DNA of 38,650 nucleotides from Gemmatimonadaceae bacterium (GCA_025450035.1 JANWIF010000014.1:1-38650); one strand, 5' to 3'. Numbered from the stretch's first letter, positions 8,404 through 17,133 are shown. The notes: generated by a model from the sequence alone, not told the origin. Translations and numbers: made by a program.

Positions 8404-9407
8404 TGCGCTGCCCACCAGCGGAACGCCTCCGCCACGCCGGTCTCCGGCACGATCGTCGGTCGCCACGCCAACTCATGCCGTGCGCGTGCCTCGGAGAACG
8501 GATTGTCGTGAGTCAGCATCTCGAAGGTGCCGAACGCGTGCCCGGCCAATTCACCTTTGCCGATTGCCGTGAGGCCGAGCGCGAGCGCGCGAAAGAGCGC
8601 GCGCCCGGCGCCCCGCGAGGTCGACGGCGTCCAGATGTGCCGATCGAGACCAACGGCCGCGAAGCGCACCAGGTCCGCCACCGTGAGCGGATAGTCGCGC
8701 GTGAGATTGTACACACGCCCTCCGGCCGCCGCGGTGCGCGCGACCGCGATGGCGCCTTCGGCCACCGCATTGGCGTGCACGACCGGCAGCGTGGTGACCC
8801 CGCCGCCAATGAGCGGAAAGATGCCGCGCGCCAAAACGACCGCGATGCGCGGCACGAATTGTCGATCGCGCTCGCCATACATCACCGGCGGCCTAACGGA
8901 AGCTCCCCAGACGCGCCCTTCGGCGTGGGCGTCGAGCACGGCGCGCTCCGCCTCCTGCTTGGAGCGCCCATAGGCATCGCGATCGGGCAATACCGGAAGT
9001 GGCGCCGTCTCGTCGACCGGAGCGTGTTCGTACCGCGAATCTCCATACACGGCGGTGCTGCTCACGTACACCAGCCGCGCGCAAGCATGCGCGCAGGCGG
9101 CGATCACGTGCCGGGTCCCTTCGACGTTCCCGGCGCGGAACGGCTCCCATGCGGTCGCGGGTCCGATCGCCGCGGCGGCATGAAACACCACGTCACATCC
9201 GGCCGCGCCATCGCGAAGCGATGCGGCGTCGGCGAGCTCGCCACGTACGAGCTGCACGCCCAACGATGCCAGCCACTCCGATCTCGCGATGTCGCGCACC
9301 ACGGCGCGCACCGCGCACCCGTCGGCCAGCAGCCGGTGAACGATGTACGAGCCGAGCATCCCCGTCGCACCCGTCACCAGGGCGCGCTGTATGGGAGGTG
9401 TCTCCAT
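8376..9407 (-). CDS. NAD-dependent epimerase/dehydratase (extended SDR)
   Basis: 343 residues. The Rossmann nucleotide-binding motif GATGMLGSYIV is at residues 13-23, the conserved HAAA lies after strand 4, the catalytic Ser is in YVSSTAVYG, and the active-site pair is in YGRSK (Y-x3-K). This is the architecture of extended short-chain dehydrogenases that act on nucleotide sugars or on sterol/flavonol-like substrates; DSR-like 3-beta-HSD members also look like this, so the substrate is open. The ATG at 9407 is only 14 bp from the start of the divergent YbhN gene and has no clear ribosome-binding sequence. A GTTAGGC motif at 8891 encodes Val-Arg. Confidence 0.92.
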   Translation of the reverse strand: METPPIQRALVTGATGMLGSYIVHRLLADGCAVRAVVRDIARSEWLASLGVQLVRGELADAASLRDGAAGCDVVFHAAAAIGPATAWEPFRAGNVEGTRHVIAACAHACARLVYVSSTAVYGDSRYEHAPVDETAPLPVLPDRDAYGRSKQEAERAVLDAHAEGRVWGASVRPPVMYGERDRQFVPRIAVVLARGIFPLIGGGVTTLPVVHANAVAEGAIAVARTAAAGGRVYNLTRDYPLTVADLVRFAAVGLDRHIWTPSTSRGAGRALFRALALGLTAIGKGELAGHAFGTFEMLTHDNPFSEARARHELAWRPTIVPETGVAEAFRWWAAHHRSTNATR

Positions 9408-9421
9408 TGGGAGAGTATGAC

Positions 9422-10468
9422 ATGAAACTCCGTCTCTCGCGACATCGGCGCGCGATCGGTATGGTGCTGGCCATCGCCAGCCTCGGTGCGGCCGGTGTGC
9501 TCTATGCCCGGCACGTGCAGTGGGCGCGGGCGCTGGCAGTCATCCAGCAGGCGTCACCGGGCTCCCTGGGACTCGCCACCGGCTTTCACTTTTTGTCGCT
9601 CTTCGCCAAGGCCGGCGCGTGGCTGGTCTGCCTGCGAGCAGTCGGCCATCCGCGCTTGGCGACGGTCACCCGGGCCACGTTCGTCGGCGCGACGCTCAAC
9701 AGTCTGTTCGTTGGAAGCAGCGGCGAAGCCGGGCGCGTGGTGATAATGACGCGGGCCACCGGTTTGCGAAGCTACGCCATTCTGACCACAGTCGCATTGG
9801 AGCGACTGTTGAACATCGGCGGCTTCGTCGTGTTCCTGTGTGCCACGGCAGTTGTCGTCCCGCTCCCCTTCGGGTTAGGCCGCGCAATTCCCGTGGCGAT
9901 CGCCGGTGTCGCGATCACCGGCTGGCTGGTGTCACGACGGCGCGCCGCGCCGCGGATCGCATTTGTTTCCGCCAGGCGGCGCGAGCGCCGCCACCGGCTC
10001 CGGCGTCGAGCGCGCGTGTGCGCGCGTCGCACGATCGCGATCGCCCGGCGCATCATTACGCGGCGGCGCCTTGCCGTTGCCATCCCGCTCACGCTCCTCG
10101 ATTGGTCGTTCCAGTTGACGTCCTATCATCTGGTGGCACGAGCGGCGCACCTCCCGGTTCCGATCGCCGGCAGCCTGGTAGCGCTGCTGGCGGTAAACCT
10201 CGGCCTGGTGATCCGGGTGACGCCGGGCAACGTCGGAATCTTCGAGCTCGCGTACGCGACGGCCGCTCACACGTATGGCGTGCCCATGGACGCCGCGCTC
10301 GCGGTGGGCCTGCTGATCCACCTTGTGCAGGATCTCCCGACGATTGTCGTGGGCCTCGTGCTCGGCCACCAGTTGGTGCGCCGCGGCCGGGGCGCGCGTA
10401 CGCCGCCGGCGGTCGCGGCCGTGATGTCCTCGGTCGTCGCGCCCGGGACCACACCACCATTCGCCTAA
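9422..10468 (+). CDS. YbhN/LPG-synthase-TM family membrane protein
   Basis: 348 residues with about eight hydrophobic helices and the signatures of the UPF0104/lysylphosphatidylglycerol-synthase membrane region: GSSGEAGRVVIMTRATG and ALERLLNIGGF in the middle, then RVTPGNVGIFELAYATA near residue 270. Family members are implicated in lipid or glycolipid translocation or synthesis; the soluble LPG-synthase catalytic domain is absent. An arginine-rich cytoplasmic loop (about residues 175-215) is notable. ATG 9422 has GGGAGAG 5 bases upstream. Its stop is the TAA inside a minus-strand GTTAGGC motif (10463). The hydrolase frame starts 11 bp downstream, suggesting one operon. Confidence 0.85.
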   Translation: MKLRLSRHRRAIGMVLAIASLGAAGVLYARHVQWARALAVIQQASPGSLGLATGFHFLSLFAKAGAWLVCLRAVGHPRLATVTRATFVGATLNSLFVGSSGEAGRVVIMTRATGLRSYAILTTVALERLLNIGGFVVFLCATAVVVPLPFGLGRAIPVAIAGVAITGWLVSRRRAAPRIAFVSARRRERRHRLRRRARVCARRTIAIARRIITRRRLAVAIPLTLLDWSFQLTSYHLVARAAHLPVPIAGSLVALLAVNLGLVIRVTPGNVGIFELAYATAAHTYGVPMDAALAVGLLIHLVQDLPTIVVGLVLGHQLVRRGRGARTPPAVAAVMSSVVAPGTTPPFA

Positions 10469-10479
10469 CGGAGGTCGTC

Positions 10480-11424
10480 ATGTTCGTGCTCTTCCTGTGC
10501 GCGCTGGCACTCGATTCGGGCGCCGTGGAGCGCCGCGTCCTCGTGGCGCCTGGTGAAACGCTCACCGTTACCATTTCCATGTCCGCCGCGACGGATTCGG
10601 CGGCTGCCGCGCCCGCGCTACCCGCGGTCTTCATTCCCGGGTAGATCGGGGCGTCGTTCGGATATCGCAACGTCATTCCGCCGCTCGCGGCGGCCGGACA
10701 CGCGACGTACATCGTTCAGCCGCTCGGCGTCGGCAGCTCATCGCACCCCGCAGACGGCGACTACGCGCTCGATGCGCAAGCGGACCGCGTGGGCGCGGTG
10801 CTCGATACGCTCGGCACCGGGCGGTCGATCATCATCGGCTCGAATTTCGGCGCGTCCGTTGCGATGCGTCTCGCCTACCGGCGACCGGACCTCGTTGCCG
10901 GCGTCCTGCTGCTCGACGGCGGACCCGTCGACCGGTCGTCCACCGAAGGCGTGTCGTTGGCGATGAAGCTGGCTCCGCTGTTGCGATTTTTCGGGGCACG
11001 CGGCATCGCCAAGCGCCGCATCCGCGGTGCGCTCGTGGCGGCGTCGGCGGATTCGTCGTGGGTGACGGCCGCCGTCACGAACGCTTACGCGCAACCGATC
11101 ATTGCCGACCTCGGCGCCACGGTGGGTGTGATTCGCGCCATGCAACGCGCCGTCGCGCCCGAACTGCTGCGCGACAACCTCTGGCGCATCGCGCAGCCGG
11201 TGCGGCTGCTCATTGGCGCATCGAATCGCCAGAACGGCATCGAGGCTGACGAGACGGCGCTCCTTGCCGGGCGGCTGCGCGACTTCGGCGCCGACAGTGT
11301 CGCGCGATCGGGGGTGTATCTGGCCGAGGAGCGTCCCGACGCCGTGGTGGCAGCGGTGCTCGCGCTCAGCGATTCGACGCGTGCCGGTATGTCGTCGGCC
11401 CAACTCCATACGCAGCTGCCGTGA
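10480..11424 (+). pseudogene. Alpha/beta hydrolase-fold gene interrupted by in-frame amber codon
   Basis: ATG 10480 has GGAGG 6 bases upstream and lies 11 bp after the YbhN stop. The frame codes for a signal-like N-terminus (MFVLFLCALALDSGA) and reaches VFIPG, then meets TAG at 10642-10644. The same frame continues without another stop for 260 codons (IGASFGYRNVIPPLAAAG...) as a clear alpha/beta hydrolase, ending at 11424. TAG is one base from TTG (Leu), the residue expected after PG in the oxyanion loop. The nucleophile elbow reads GSNFGAS, with Asn where Ser/Asp/Cys is normal, and the usual C-terminal G-H before the EERPD motif is replaced. So this may be a decaying gene, or a non-catalytic family with a sequencing error. 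The downstream part could also initiate at GTG/ATG codons inside it (e.g. 10789). Confidence 0.75.
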
Positions 11425-11477
11425 TCCATCGACGGCGCTCGCTCCTTGCTCCGTTTCACTCGCGCGCGGAGGCCCCA

Positions 11478-11750
11478 ATGATTCGTTCGCTCACTTCATC
11501 GTATCGCGACTGGGGGTTCATCGCACTCGGATTCAGCGCCGCGGCGGCGATCGAGATCATCCTGGGCGTATGGTCAGCACACGGGACCCCGGCTGTGGGG
11601 GGGGCGTCGATACTGCGCTTGGTGTGCGGTGCGGCCGTGGGTCCGCTGGTCGTGTGGAGTTTATTGCTCGACGCCACGATACCGCACCGCATCGTGCTCG
11701 TAATGGGGGGAATTGCGCTGGTGGGGTACGTGGTGCTGGGTGTCCGGTAG
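11478..11750 (+). CDS. Small membrane protein, unknown function
   Basis: 90 residues with three hydrophobic segments (about 13-31, 40-60 and 69-88). ATG 11478 has GGAGG 6 bases upstream, which decides it over the in-frame ATG at 11421 that overlaps the hydrolase stop. It lies 53 bp after the hydrolase frame and 7 bp from the convergent LAL regulator. An 8-G run (11597-11604) falls in the loop between helices 1 and 2. I do not recognise the family. Confidence 0.65.
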   Translation: MIRSLTSSYRDWGFIALGFSAAAAIEIILGVWSAHGTPAVGGASILRLVCGAAVGPLVVWSLLLDATIPHRIVLVMGGIALVGYVVLGVR

Positions 11751-11757
11751 GTCGTGC

Positions 11758-14700
11758 TCAGCGCCGCGGGTGTTTGGCGCGGCGCGGGCGTGTGGCCGCC
11801 CGTCCGCCGTTCTTCCGTGGTGTGGAGCGGTCGTCGGGGCGCCCATTCAGCAGGCCGCCGTCCCGCACATAGTCGGCGAGTTTGCCGCGGTTGTCCACGT
11901 TGAGGGCTTTGAAGATGTGGTACAGGTGGGTGCTCACCGTGCGGTACGAAATGCCTAACGCGTGGCCGATTTCCTTGTTGCTCTTGCGCGCCGCCACGAG
12001 GCGGGCGATGGCGACCTGCCGCTCGGTGAGGTCGCCATCGTGCGCGGGGGTGCGCGCCGGCGCGCTGGCGTGCGACTGAACGCCCAACTCCAGCAGCTGC
12101 GCGCGCGCACCGGTCAGTTCGCCTAACGCGCCGAGCACGTCGAACGCCGCGCACGCTTGTTCGAGCACTCGCACGGCCCTCGCGTGGTCGCCCAGTTCCA
12201 CGTACCGGCGGGCAATTTCCCGGCGGACGCGCGCCGCGTCGAAGACGAACGGCACCCGCTCCAGCGCATCGGCCGCGCGCACGACGCGCTCCAGCAGCGC
12301 GGGCGTGGTACCGCGGAGCATCTGGGCCAGCGATTCACCCGTGTCGGCCCACGCGAGTCCCAGGCGGTGATCGATGAGCGCCGAGGCTTGGCGCAGCTCG
12401 CCGCTCAGCCGTTGTGCCTCGTCGAACTCCCGCTTCCAGAGGTGGGCTTCGATGAGCGCCGGCCAGAGGCGGTAGATCGCCCAGATCGCCTGTCCGGATC
12501 GTTCGGCGAGCGCGAGTCCCTCGCGGCTGACGCGAATCGCTTCGTCGTACTCGCCCAACGCGTTGTAGTACATCGTCCATCCCATCTGGACCCGCAACGC
12601 GCTATTCACGTCGCGCGGCGCGTGGTCGCCGTGTTTGCCTCCCACGCCGGAGGTGGCCGTGGCTTCGTCCAGGTAGCGCTTGGCGCGTTCGAGATCCCCG
12701 CGGCCCACGTAGATCACCGCCGTCCAGATGAGCAGCCGTGCCAGAATCGTCGCGTTCCGGACGGTGCGGGCCAGCGCGATGCTCTGCTCGGCGCGGGCCA
12801 GCGCCGTGGTCCAGTCGCCCAGGCCGGCGAGATATTCGATGGCGACTTCGCTCGTCATGAGGCGCAGGCTGGGCGACCGCAGCTCGTCGGCGATGCGCTC
12901 CGCCTCGTGCAGTTGGCGCTCCAGCTCGGGCACGTTTCCCGTTAGGCCGGCGAGCACCGCGAGCGCCCAGTGCGCGGTGCAGACCACGTCAAGTTGTCCG
13001 GCCCGCGCCGCCAGCTCGATCGTGCGCGCCGCGTGTTCGCGCGCGTCCTCCGGCGCGCACGTCACGACGGATGCGAGCAGCAGTGCGCGGTGCACGCGCG
13101 CGCGGAGTCCCGCGTCGCCATCTTCGTCGGCGTCGTCGAGGGCGCCGAGCAGCGACGCGCGCGCATCCCGCGGACGCCCGAGCTCCATCAGGCACGCGCC
13201 GATGACCAGCCGGAGCTGCGCCCGCAGTCCGCTCCGGCCCGATGCGATCGCGGCGCGCAGGCCGTTTTCGCAATGACGAAGCCCCTCGGCCAGGTGGCCC
13301 TGCCAGAAGCAGGCGAGCCCCATGCGCCGCTCGACCTTGGCCTCGCGCACCACATCCCCCGCGGCCAGCGCGTCCGTGCGCGCGCGCTCCCAGAGCGCGA
13401 CCGCGGCGTCGTGATGTCCGATGCGCTGGTTGGCGAGGGCGAGATGCATCACCAGGTCCGCCAGTTCCGTGGGCGAGGCGCGGTCGGACGCCGGCTCCGC
13501 CGCGTGGCGATTGGCATGGTCGAGCGCCATGCCGAGGTATCTCACCGCCTCGCGATCGGCGTGTTTCTCCAGCGCCGACTCGCCGGCCAGTAGCAGATAG
13601 CGCACCGCTTTAGGCGAGAGTTCTCCGAGGCTCGCGTGCGCGAAGTGAAAAGCCAGCTCATCCACGTGCTCACTGGCCTTGTCGCCGCGCAGGCGTTCCA
13701 GTGCTTCGGCCACCTGTGCGTGCAACAACGCTGCGCGACCGATGCCAAGTTGCCCGTAGAGCGTATCGCGAACCATCGGATGCGTGAAGTCGTAAACCAC
13801 GCGTCCGCCGATCATCTCGCCGGAGAGGACGTTGCGCCGGCAGAGTTCCTCCAATGCCGTCAGCAGCACTGGGATCTCGATCGCCGTCGTGGTGTGCAGC
13901 ACGTCGACGCCGAAGCGGGTGCCGATTACGGCGGCGCAGTCGGCCACGGCACGCGCGGTCGCCCCCAGCGACGCCACGCGCACGGCGAGCGCATCGCGGA
14001 TGCTCTTCGGCAATTCGAGTCCGTCCAGGTCGCCTCCCCAACCGATCCATGACCCATCGCTGAACTTCACGCGGCCTGTTGCGACCAGCGATTTGACCGT
14101 TTCTTCGAGGAAGAACGGATTGCCGCGCGTCCGCGCGTGGAGCAGTGTCACCGCATCCTTGGGCACCACGCCCGCCCCGAAGACGCGCTGCAGCAGCTCA
14201 TCGATGTCATCGCGCTCCAACGGCGTCACTTCATGACGTGTGGCCGCGCCTAACTCGACTAACGATCGCGTCATCGCCTGCAGCAGATGTTGCGCGTCGT
14301 ATTCGGTGTCGTTGTAGGTGGCCACGACCGCGATGCGCGCGTCCCGCACCTGGCGCACGATGAAGTGCAGCAGTTCCAACGACGAGGGATCCGCCCACTG
14401 GAGATTCTCGAGGACGAGAAGAACCGGCGCGCGCGTACTCAGCGTCACCAGCAGTTGGGCTACCGTCCAGAGCAGCCGACCCTTGAGCTCCGGAGTGTTG
14501 ACCGGCGCGTCGGCCGGCGGCTGACCGAGCGTGAGCGCGGGAAAGATCTGGGCCAGTTGCGACGTGGCGCCGCGCGAGATGAGCGTGAGCGTCGCGTCGC
14601 CCAGATGTCGGAGCACCGGCACCAGCGCGTCGGCAAACAGCGCGTACGGGATGCCCGTTTCCACGGGGTAGGCGCTCCCGCTGGCCACCGTCCAGCCAAG

Positions 14701-14883
14701 CTCCGCAGCGTGCCGCACGGCCAGGTGCGCGAGGCGCGTCTTCCCGATCCCGGACTCGCCGCGAAACAGCAGCGCGCTACACTTCCCCGCGGCGGCGTCG
14801 TCGAGGGCGCGCTGCGTCATCACCAACTCGGTCGTCCGCCCCGCCAGGGGCCAGATCGATGGGAGGAGCTCCTGAGACAACAC
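11758..14883 (-). CDS. LAL-type transcriptional regulator (AAA ATPase + LuxR HTH)
   Basis: 1041 residues from GTG 14883. The N-terminal ATPase module has Walker A GESGIGKT (42-49), a Walker B-like LLVLENLQWAD (155-165) and the FFLEETVKSL motif typical of this family. A long alpha-helical TPR-like middle follows, then a LuxR helix-turn-helix at about 952-1005 (LTERQVAIARLVAARKSNK, with SYRTVSTHLYHIFKAL) and a basic tail. Such MalT-like regulators bind an inducer through the middle region and activate transcription as ATP-bound multimers. I chose GTG 14883 because GAGG lies 4 bases upstream and the protein then begins just before the ATPase domain; TTG at 14940 is possible. It has no obvious neighbouring target gene. 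Four GTTAGGC motifs lie in it, in two different frames. Confidence 0.9.
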   Translation of the reverse strand: MLSQELLPSIWPLAGRTTELVMTQRALDDAAAGKCSALLFRGESGIGKTRLAHLAVRHAAELGWTVASGSAYPVETGIPYALFADALVPVLRHLGDATLTLISRGATSQLAQIFPALTLGQPPADAPVNTPELKGRLLWTVAQLLVTLSTRAPVLLVLENLQWADPSSLELLHFIVRQVRDARIAVVATYNDTEYDAQHLLQAMTRSLVELGAATRHEVTPLERDDIDELLQRVFGAGVVPKDAVTLLHARTRGNPFFLEETVKSLVATGRVKFSDGSWIGWGGDLDGLELPKSIRDALAVRVASLGATARAVADCAAVIGTRFGVDVLHTTTAIEIPVLLTALEELCRRNVLSGEMIGGRVVYDFTHPMVRDTLYGQLGIGRAALLHAQVAEALERLRGDKASEHVDELAFHFAHASLGELSPKAVRYLLLAGESALEKHADREAVRYLGMALDHANRHAAEPASDRASPTELADLVMHLALANQRIGHHDAAVALWERARTDALAAGDVVREAKVERRMGLACFWQGHLAEGLRHCENGLRAAIASGRSGLRAQLRLVIGACLMELGRPRDARASLLGALDDADEDGDAGLRARVHRALLLASVVTCAPEDAREHAARTIELAARAGQLDVVCTAHWALAVLAGLTGNVPELERQLHEAERIADELRSPSLRLMTSEVAIEYLAGLGDWTTALARAEQSIALARTVRNATILARLLIWTAVIYVGRGDLERAKRYLDEATATSGVGGKHGDHAPRDVNSALRVQMGWTMYYNALGEYDEAIRVSREGLALAERSGQAIWAIYRLWPALIEAHLWKREFDEAQRLSGELRQASALIDHRLGLAWADTGESLAQMLRGTTPALLERVVRAADALERVPFVFDAARVRREIARRYVELGDHARAVRVLEQACAAFDVLGALGELTGARAQLLELGVQSHASAPARTPAHDGDLTERQVAIARLVAARKSNKEIGHALGISYRTVSTHLYHIFKALNVDNRGKLADYVRDGGLLNGRPDDRSTPRKNGGRAATRPRRAKHPRR

Positions 14884-15255
14884 GGCCCCTCGTATAGATA
14901 GAGGCGACAATACATTCACGACCCCGGGCTCATCCGTCAAGACGTTCGACAGTCGCCATCATGGCAGGGGAGACGATCGTTGCGAGTAGCGGGGACCGTC
15001 GGGGTGAGGGACGAAGTTCGGCTCTACAGGCTACTGGCGCTGTTAGTACACGGTCGCAGTTCTCCGACGACCCACTTGGCCACGCTCCCGCTACGTGCCA
15101 CGTGCGTCGTACTCCCACTGCCTACTATCCACCGCACCCGGCTCATCGAACCTGGCCCGGCGCCAGGATTTGCCCCATCCCACTCTCCCCCTCTCGCAAT
15201 TTCGCATTAGCTTAGGGGAGTTCCCAATCTGGAATGCGTACTCTCGAGGCGAGCG
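14884..15255. other. Intergenic region upstream of ferredoxin and LAL regulator
   Basis: About 370 bp between divergent genes. It is less GC-rich than its surroundings near 14884-14915 and 15185-15235. The ferredoxin ribosome-binding GAGG is at 15245-15248. A short inverted repeat GCATT/AATGC brackets 15205-15238 and could be an operator, but this is weak. No coding sequence or RNA gene could be supported. Confidence 0.4.
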
Positions 15256-15519
15256 ATGCCCTACGTAATCAGTGAAGCCTGCATTGGTGTGAAGGACAAA
15301 GCCTGCGTAGATGTCTGCCCGGTAGACTGCATCTACGAGGGCCCTGATCAGCTGTACATCCACCCGGACGAGTGCATCGACTGCGGCGCGTGCGAGCCGG
15401 AATGTCCGGTCACGGCCATCTTCCCGGAAGAGGACGTTCCCGCGAACCAGAAACAATTCATTCAGATCAACCGGGACGTGTTCAAGGGCGATAGCCCGCC
15501 CACGCGCCCCACGCGCTGA
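15256..15519 (+). CDS. fdxA: 7Fe ferredoxin (3Fe-4S/4Fe-4S)
   Basis: 87 residues. Cysteines at 9, 17, 21, 25, 40, 43, 46 and 50 follow the FdxA plan: C-x7-C-x3-C-P in the first half and C-x2-C-x2-C-x3-C-P (CIDCGACEPECP) in the second, with the acidic D-E-C entry. FdxA-type ferredoxins hold one 3Fe-4S and one 4Fe-4S cluster and act as cytoplasmic low-potential electron carriers. ATG 15256 has GAGG 7 bases upstream. It is a single-gene unit, with its own 372-bp upstream region and a strong hairpin directly after the stop. The family is certain, the redox partners unknown. Confidence 0.95.
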   Translation: MPYVISEACIGVKDKACVDVCPVDCIYEGPDQLYIHPDECIDCGACEPECPVTAIFPEEDVPANQKQFIQINRDVFKGDSPPTRPTR

Positions 15520-15540
15520 GCGGGCATCATCCTGCAAACG

Positions 15541-15572
15541 GGGGACGCGGCCTGCACCTGGGCTGCGTCCCC
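15541..15572. terminator. Hairpin terminator between ferredoxin and convergent PLD-N gene
   Basis: GGGGACGC (15541-15548) pairs with GCGTCCCC (15565-15572), and the stem can extend inward through GGCC/GGCT. There is no U tract, only TAATTG, so efficiency is uncertain; placed between convergent genes it could serve both. Confidence 0.6.
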
Positions 15573-15585
15573 TAATTGCGAGTCG

Positions 15586-15828
15586 TCACGACCGGTGAAG
15601 GGGGGGCCTGTGGCGTGATGCGCGCCCGGCGACCAACCAGGCGACGGGCCCCGCGATGGGCACCAACGCGGCGATCACCGTCCACACGATCCTGGCGCGG
15701 CGCGAGTGGGCGTGGGCTTTCCAGATCGACACGAGCGACACCACCATCAGCAGCCCGCTCGCGACGCCCAGCCAGGCCAACACTCCCGGGCCTCCGCCTA
15801 ACGGGAGGATCGACGCGATCCGCGTCAT
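15586..15828 (-). CDS. PLD nuclease N-terminal-like small membrane protein
   Basis: 80 residues with two hydrophobic helices (about 15-34 and 47-67). The second has the PLDc_N pattern RIVWTVIAALVPIAGPVAWLVAGR (W, then P-x2-GP, then a final G-R), found at the N-terminus of cardiolipin synthases and as free-standing small membrane proteins. ATG 15828 overlaps the TGA of the upstream PLP-enzyme gene in ATGA, so translation is probably coupled. Function unknown. A GTTAGGC motif at 15796 encodes Leu-Gly. Confidence 0.75.
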   Translation of the reverse strand: MTRIASILPLGGGPGVLAWLGVASGLLMVVSLVSIWKAHAHSRRARIVWTVIAALVPIAGPVAWLVAGRASRHRPPLHRS

Positions 15829-16949
15829 TGCGCACGCTCGGCCACGCCGGCGTCGACGTCGCGCCCCAGCCATCGCGGGTCGAACGTTTTCCAGAACAAT
15901 GTCGGCCCGTCTCCGCGCGGCGGCGGCGTGCCGGCGATCGCCAGCGCGGCGGCGAATGCTTTCGCACCGTAGGTGTCGTCCACCACCAGACCGGTGGCGT
16001 CCTCGAGTGCATCCTGGGCCGCGCGAGCCGCCGGCAGCGGGCGCCCATACGCGCCGCCGTACCACGCATGCACCACCTCCACGCGCTCACGTGGTACGAC
16101 CGGCGGACGCTCGCCGGCCAGTTGCTCGATGAGCCGCGCGCACCCACGCGACAGGCGGGCGAGCCGCCACCGGTTGGCCACGATGCGCGGCGTCACGCGC
16201 ACCGCTACCACGCGAACGTCGAGACCGGCGATCGTTAGGCCAAGCGACAGTCCGGCCGCGGTTCCTCCAGTGCCTAACGGGAGAATCACGCGCGAGGGCA
16301 TGGGCATCTCCCCGGACGCGATCTGCGCCGCCAGCTCGAGCCCGGCGTTCACCGCACCCAGCATGCCGAGCGGACACGTGCCGCCGGGCGGAATGACATG
16401 CACGTGCGGTGCCCGGCCCGCAACCCACGCGGAGACCAGCGCACCCGGCGCGGTGCGGACGGCACGCACCTCATCGGCCATCGACGCGACGCGCGCCGCC
16501 ACAAGCCGGGCGACGGGGTTCATGTGATGCGGCCAGCGGATGGCCAGCGTCCGCGCACCGCAGCCGCGCGCGAGCGCGACCGTGGCAAGAACGTGGGTCG
16601 AACCCTCGCCGCCCACCGCGATCACCGTGTCGCCGTCATGCACCGGAGCCAGCAAAAACTCCAACGCCCGCAACTTGTTCCCGCCGGCAAACTCCATCCC
16701 CGCGAGCAAATGCGCATTCATGTCATCGCGCTTGAGCCACATCGGCACCGGTATGCCCGGTATGTCGATGCGTACGATCGGTGTTGGAAATGCGCCTAAC
16801 GCGACGCGCGCCACGCGCGCCAGCGCAGGATACCGAGCGACCAGAGGAATCGGTCCGCGCTGGCCGCTTCCCCCCGTCCACCCCCCGCCGTCCTCACGTG
16901 GCGCCGCGCCAGACGGCTGGGTATCGTTGCGGCGGGAGGAATCCATCAT
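15825..16949 (-). CDS. PLP-dependent enzyme, D-cysteine desulfhydrase/ACC deaminase-like
   Basis: 374 residues. After a low-complexity Gly/Arg-rich N-terminus it has the fold-type II PLP pattern: FPTPIVRIDIPGIPVPMWLKRDD, the lysine in GGNKLRALEFLL that would carry PLP, the phosphate-binding loop PLGTGGTAAGL, and a C-terminal DDTYGAKAFAA segment. This places it among 1-aminocyclopropane-1-carboxylate deaminase/D-cysteine desulfhydrase relatives, which deaminate amino acids; the substrate is uncertain. The start is unclear: ATG 16949 overlaps the ATG of the divergent gene at 16948 and has no Shine-Dalgarno sequence, and the first 35 residues do not look homologous. It is coupled to the small PLD-N gene downstream. 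Three GTTAGGC motifs in it use two frames. Confidence 0.87.
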   Translation of the reverse strand: MMDSSRRNDTQPSGAAPREDGGGWTGGSGQRGPIPLVARYPALARVARVALGAFPTPIVRIDIPGIPVPMWLKRDDMNAHLLAGMEFAGGNKLRALEFLLAPVHDGDTVIAVGGEGSTHVLATVALARGCGARTLAIRWPHHMNPVARLVAARVASMADEVRAVRTAPGALVSAWVAGRAPHVHVIPPGGTCPLGMLGAVNAGLELAAQIASGEMPMPSRVILPLGTGGTAAGLSLGLTIAGLDVRVVAVRVTPRIVANRWRLARLSRGCARLIEQLAGERPPVVPRERVEVVHAWYGGAYGRPLPAARAAQDALEDATGLVVDDTYGAKAFAAALAIAGTPPPRGDGPTLFWKTFDPRWLGRDVDAGVAERAQ

Positions 16950-17133
16950 GAAATACCCAGTGGACTACGTGCGCTACGCCGCGCGCGAAATGCGAAAAAT
17001 GGAGAGCCGCTTCCGCGTAGGCGAGGAAGCACCCATGTCACAGGAGCAACTTGCGGATGTGCTCAAGGCCGTCTGGAAGGCGCTGGACGAGATAGGTGAC
17101 GCGATCGAGGGACTCCAAAGAAGTAGGGACTAA
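16948..17133 (+). CDS. Small hypothetical protein
   Basis: 61 residues, charged and probably helical (VRYAAREMRKMESR, then LKAVWKALDEIGDAIEGL). ATG 16948 has a strong GGGAGGA 7 bases upstream, better support than for the opposing start of the PLP gene, which it overlaps. No family recognised, no membrane segment. Confidence 0.6.
   Translation: MKYPVDYVRYAAREMRKMESRFRVGEEAPMSQEQLADVLKAVWKALDEIGDAIEGLQRSRD

Noticed and set aside
10642-10644. Amber reassignment (TAG read as an amino acid)
   Set aside because: TAG terminates clearly bounded genes here (2069-2071, 19745-19747 and others), so recoding of the whole genome is not supported.
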